This document shows, in pieces, positions 22,155 through 23,697 of a stretch of 23,697 nucleotides of DNA. A program made the position numbers and the translations under genes. This DNA comes from UBA1240 sp045599185. GTDB lineage: Bacteria; Spirochaetota; Spirochaetia; Treponematales; Treponemataceae. Where the stretch lies: contig JAZRVO010000025.1 of the NCBI GenBank assembly GCA_045599185.1, forward strand, positions 1 through 23,697. Reading direction: 5' to 3'. Positions within the stretch are counted from its first letter, which is position 1. The number at the start of each line of letters is the position of its first letter. A model generated the notes under the pieces. It did not search any database. It was given only the letters and a program-made list of their open reading frames with translations, and had not been told where the DNA came from.

Positions 22155-23483
22155 CTAATATTTAGAAAGATACTTGTCAATTTCCCACTGACTTACGCGG
22201 GTTTTGTATTCAAGCCATTCAAGCTGCTTGGCTTCTACAAATTTTTCCAGCACGTGGCTGCCAAGGGTTTCGCACACAAGCCTGTCTTTCTGTAATTCTT
22301 CAAGGGCTTCTTCAAGAGAAGCCGGCAGTGCACCGATTTTCTGCTTTTTGCGCTGTGCCGCCGTCATGGCATAAATGTTGCCGTCTACAGCTGGCGGCGG
22401 TGTCAAACCGCGCTTTACGCCGTCCAGACCGGCAGCAATTGTTACGGCCAGTGCAAGGTACGGGTTGGCGCTAGGGTCGGCAGAACGAAGTTCAATGCGC
22501 GTACCGTTGCCCCGGGCAGCCGGCACACGGATAAGCGGACTGCGGTTCTGTGCAGACCATGCAATGTAAACCGGTGCTTCAAATTCCGGCACAAGGCGCT
22601 TGTAAGAGTTTACCAGCGGATTTGTAATTGCAGTAAAGCCTTTTACGTGTTCCATGATTCCGGCAATAAAGCTGTAGGCAATTTTGCTTAAGCCGTTCTT
22701 GTCGTTTTCATCGTAAAATACGTTTTTGCCGTCTTTAGACATTGAAAGATTAAGGTGCATTCCGCTGCCTGCAATGCCGAAAATTGGTTTTGGCATAAAG
22801 GTTGCATGCAGACCGTGCATGTTGGCAATGGTTTTTACAGCAAGCTTGAAAGTAATAACTTTGTCGGCAGTGGTTAAGGCATCGCCGTATTTAAAGTCAA
22901 TTTCGTGCTGACCGCGTGCACATTCGTGGTGCGAAGCTTCAATTTCAAAACCCATCTGTTCAAGGGTTAAAACAATGTCGCGGCGAACGTCTTCACCCGG
23001 GTCTACAGGCCCCATGTCAAAATAACCGGCATCGTCAAAAGTTTTTAAGGTTGGTTTTCCTTCTTCGTCTTTTCTGAACAGGAAGAATTCGCATTCCGGG
23101 CCAACGTTGAATGTGTAGCCAAGCTTAAGGGCTTCGTCCAGCACGTTTTTAAGCACCTGGCGCGGCGAACCTTCAAAAGGCGTACCGTCGTGCTTGTAAA
23201 CGTCGCAGATTAAGCGTGCTACGTTGTCCGGTGCCTTGCGCCACGGAAAAGGAACGAAGCTTTTCAAATCCGGATGAAGTTTCATATCAGATTCTTCAAT
23301 GCGTACAAAGCCTTCAATTGAAGAACCGTCGAACATGCACTGATTGTCTAGGGCTTTTTCTAATTGACTTGCAGTAATTGCAACGTTTTTAAGTGAACCT
23401 AAAATGTCAGTAAACTGCAAACGAATGAAACGAATGTTATTTTCTTTTACATATTTAAGAATGTCTTCTTTGCTGTAATTCAT
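22155..23483 (-). CDS. glnA: Type I glutamine synthetase (GSI-alpha)
   Basis: Makes glutamine from glutamate, ammonia and ATP and is the central ammonium assimilation enzyme; acts as a cytoplasmic dodecamer. The 442-residue protein has all GSI landmarks: MFDGSSIEGF and EESDM early, the metal-binding GPECEFFLF, HHECARGQHEIDFKY, the ATP-site GSGMHLNLS, NRSPLIRVP with the RGNGTRIELRSADPSANPYLA stretch, and a C-terminus DKYLSKY. Length matches Bacillus-type GSI-alpha. The adenylylation loop of the GSI-beta type is absent, so control by GlnE is unlikely; feedback or a regulator such as GlnR or PII would be expected, but none is in the window. The promoter ends 5 nt before the ATG with no ribosome site. 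Confidence 0.97.
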   Translation of the reverse strand: MNYSKEDILKYVKENNIRFIRLQFTDILGSLKNVAITASQLEKALDNQCMFDGSSIEGFVRIEESDMKLHPDLKSFVPFPWRKAPDNVARLICDVYKHDGTPFEGSPRQVLKNVLDEALKLGYTFNVGPECEFFLFRKDEEGKPTLKTFDDAGYFDMGPVDPGEDVRRDIVLTLEQMGFEIEASHHECARGQHEIDFKYGDALTTADKVITFKLAVKTIANMHGLHATFMPKPIFGIAGSGMHLNLSMSKDGKNVFYDENDKNGLSKIAYSFIAGIMEHVKGFTAITNPLVNSYKRLVPEFEAPVYIAWSAQNRSPLIRVPAARGNGTRIELRSADPSANPYLALAVTIAAGLDGVKRGLTPPPAVDGNIYAMTAAQRKKQKIGALPASLEEALEELQKDRLVCETLGSHVLEKFVEAKQLEWLEYKTRVSQWEIDKYLSKY

Positions 23484-23488
23484 AATTT

Positions 23489-23517
23489 ATTGTAAATATT
23501 TTGAACATAAAATTCAA
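23489..23517 (-). promoter_or_regulatory. glnA promoter
   Basis: TTGAAT (23512-23517), 17-bp spacer, TACAAT (23489-23494), 5 nt before the ATG at 23483. No G-rich ribosome site precedes the ATG. Confidence 0.6.
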
Positions 23518-23552
23518 CGGCAATTAGAAGAAAGCCCCTTTCTGACAAAGTT

Positions 23553-23580
23553 ACCAGTTTTTGCTTTTGCAAAAACTGGT
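23553..23580. repeat. Perfect 12-bp hairpin upstream of glnA
   Basis: ACCAGTTTTTGC, TTTT loop, GCAAAAACTGGT. It resembles the CAGTTTTTG/CAAAAACTG hairpins at 6930, 12541 and 23661. Confidence 0.7.
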
Positions 23581-23660
23581 CTTCGTGCTTACAAAAAGCA
23601 GCGGTTACTGATATTTCATCTAGCACGAGTGGCGCATGGCAATACACTATAAAATTGACG

Positions 23661-23690
23661 TAGTTTTTTTGCAAAGCAAAAAAACTAGGG
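23661..23690. repeat. Second hairpin repeat upstream of glnA
   Basis: TAGTTTTTTTGC (23661-23672), aaa, GCAAAAAAACTA (23676-23687), followed by GGGGC as in the other members of this family. The window ends shortly after it. Confidence 0.7.
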
Positions 23691-23697
23691 GCTTGCG

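Noticed and set aside
23480..23674. 64-codon minus-strand frame upstream of glnA
   Set aside because: It runs through the glnA promoter and a perfect hairpin and has no ribosome site or recognisable features.
1..23697. tRNA or rRNA genes
   Set aside because: No cloverleaf with a T-loop (GGTTCRA) or rRNA segment was seen on either strand.

Overview
The window looks like a piece of chromosome from a spirochaete of the Treponema type. This rests on overall family resemblance, moderate A+T content, many small lipoproteins and SH3-type exported proteins, and short dispersed palindromes between genes. No rRNA, tRNA or other taxonomic marker is present, so the assignment is an inference. No plasmid, phage or transposase gene is visible.

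Left part (1-4016, all minus strand): a zinc-homeostasis island. In transcription order it holds an HD-domain protein, a Fur/Zur-type repressor, a tiny Cys/His membrane protein that overlaps the repressor, a COG0523 (CobW/ZNG1-type) GTPase metallochaperone, and a ZnuA-type zinc-binding lipoprotein or periplasmic protein with a complete ZinT domain inserted into its His-rich loop. The last gene runs off the window; its ABC partners probably lie beyond. Two palindromic repeat copies sit between these genes. From 4204 to 6857 there is an AT-rich uracil-DNA-glycosylase-like gene, an exported SH3b protein and an unknown protein.

Middle part (6858-9854, minus strand): a CPBP intramembrane protease, a small membrane protein, a complete type III toxin-antitoxin module and a YcxB-like membrane protein. 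The module consists of a promoter, two 51-nt tandem toxI repeats with a compensatory base-pair change, a Rho-independent terminator with the toxN ribosome-binding site at its end, and a ToxN/AbiQ endoribonuclease gene. It is bounded on both sides by a 23-bp direct repeat that covers the end of the YcxB-like gene, as if the module had been inserted there. This is the most notable system in the window.

Right part (10146-23697): a MATE exporter and a six-helix membrane protein on the plus strand, a triplicated 95-bp repeat, a HAD hydrolase (minus), dTDP-glucose dehydratase rfbB (plus), and a SulP transporter overlapping an acyl-ACP thioesterase (minus). A 565-bp gene-free gap with very strong hairpins follows, then two lipoproteins, a CBS-SpoIIE phosphatase, a possible plus-strand structured RNA and class I glutamine synthetase (glnA).

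Two patterns run across the window. First, six genes (fur-like, the UDG-like gene, the membrane protein at 11709, rfbB, the SpoIIE-type phosphatase and glnA) have a sigma-70-like -10 box ending only 5-9 nt before the ATG and no Shine-Dalgarno sequence, which implies leaderless mRNAs. Genes inside operons have normal AGGAG-type sites. Second, at least two families of short palindromic repeats recur between genes.
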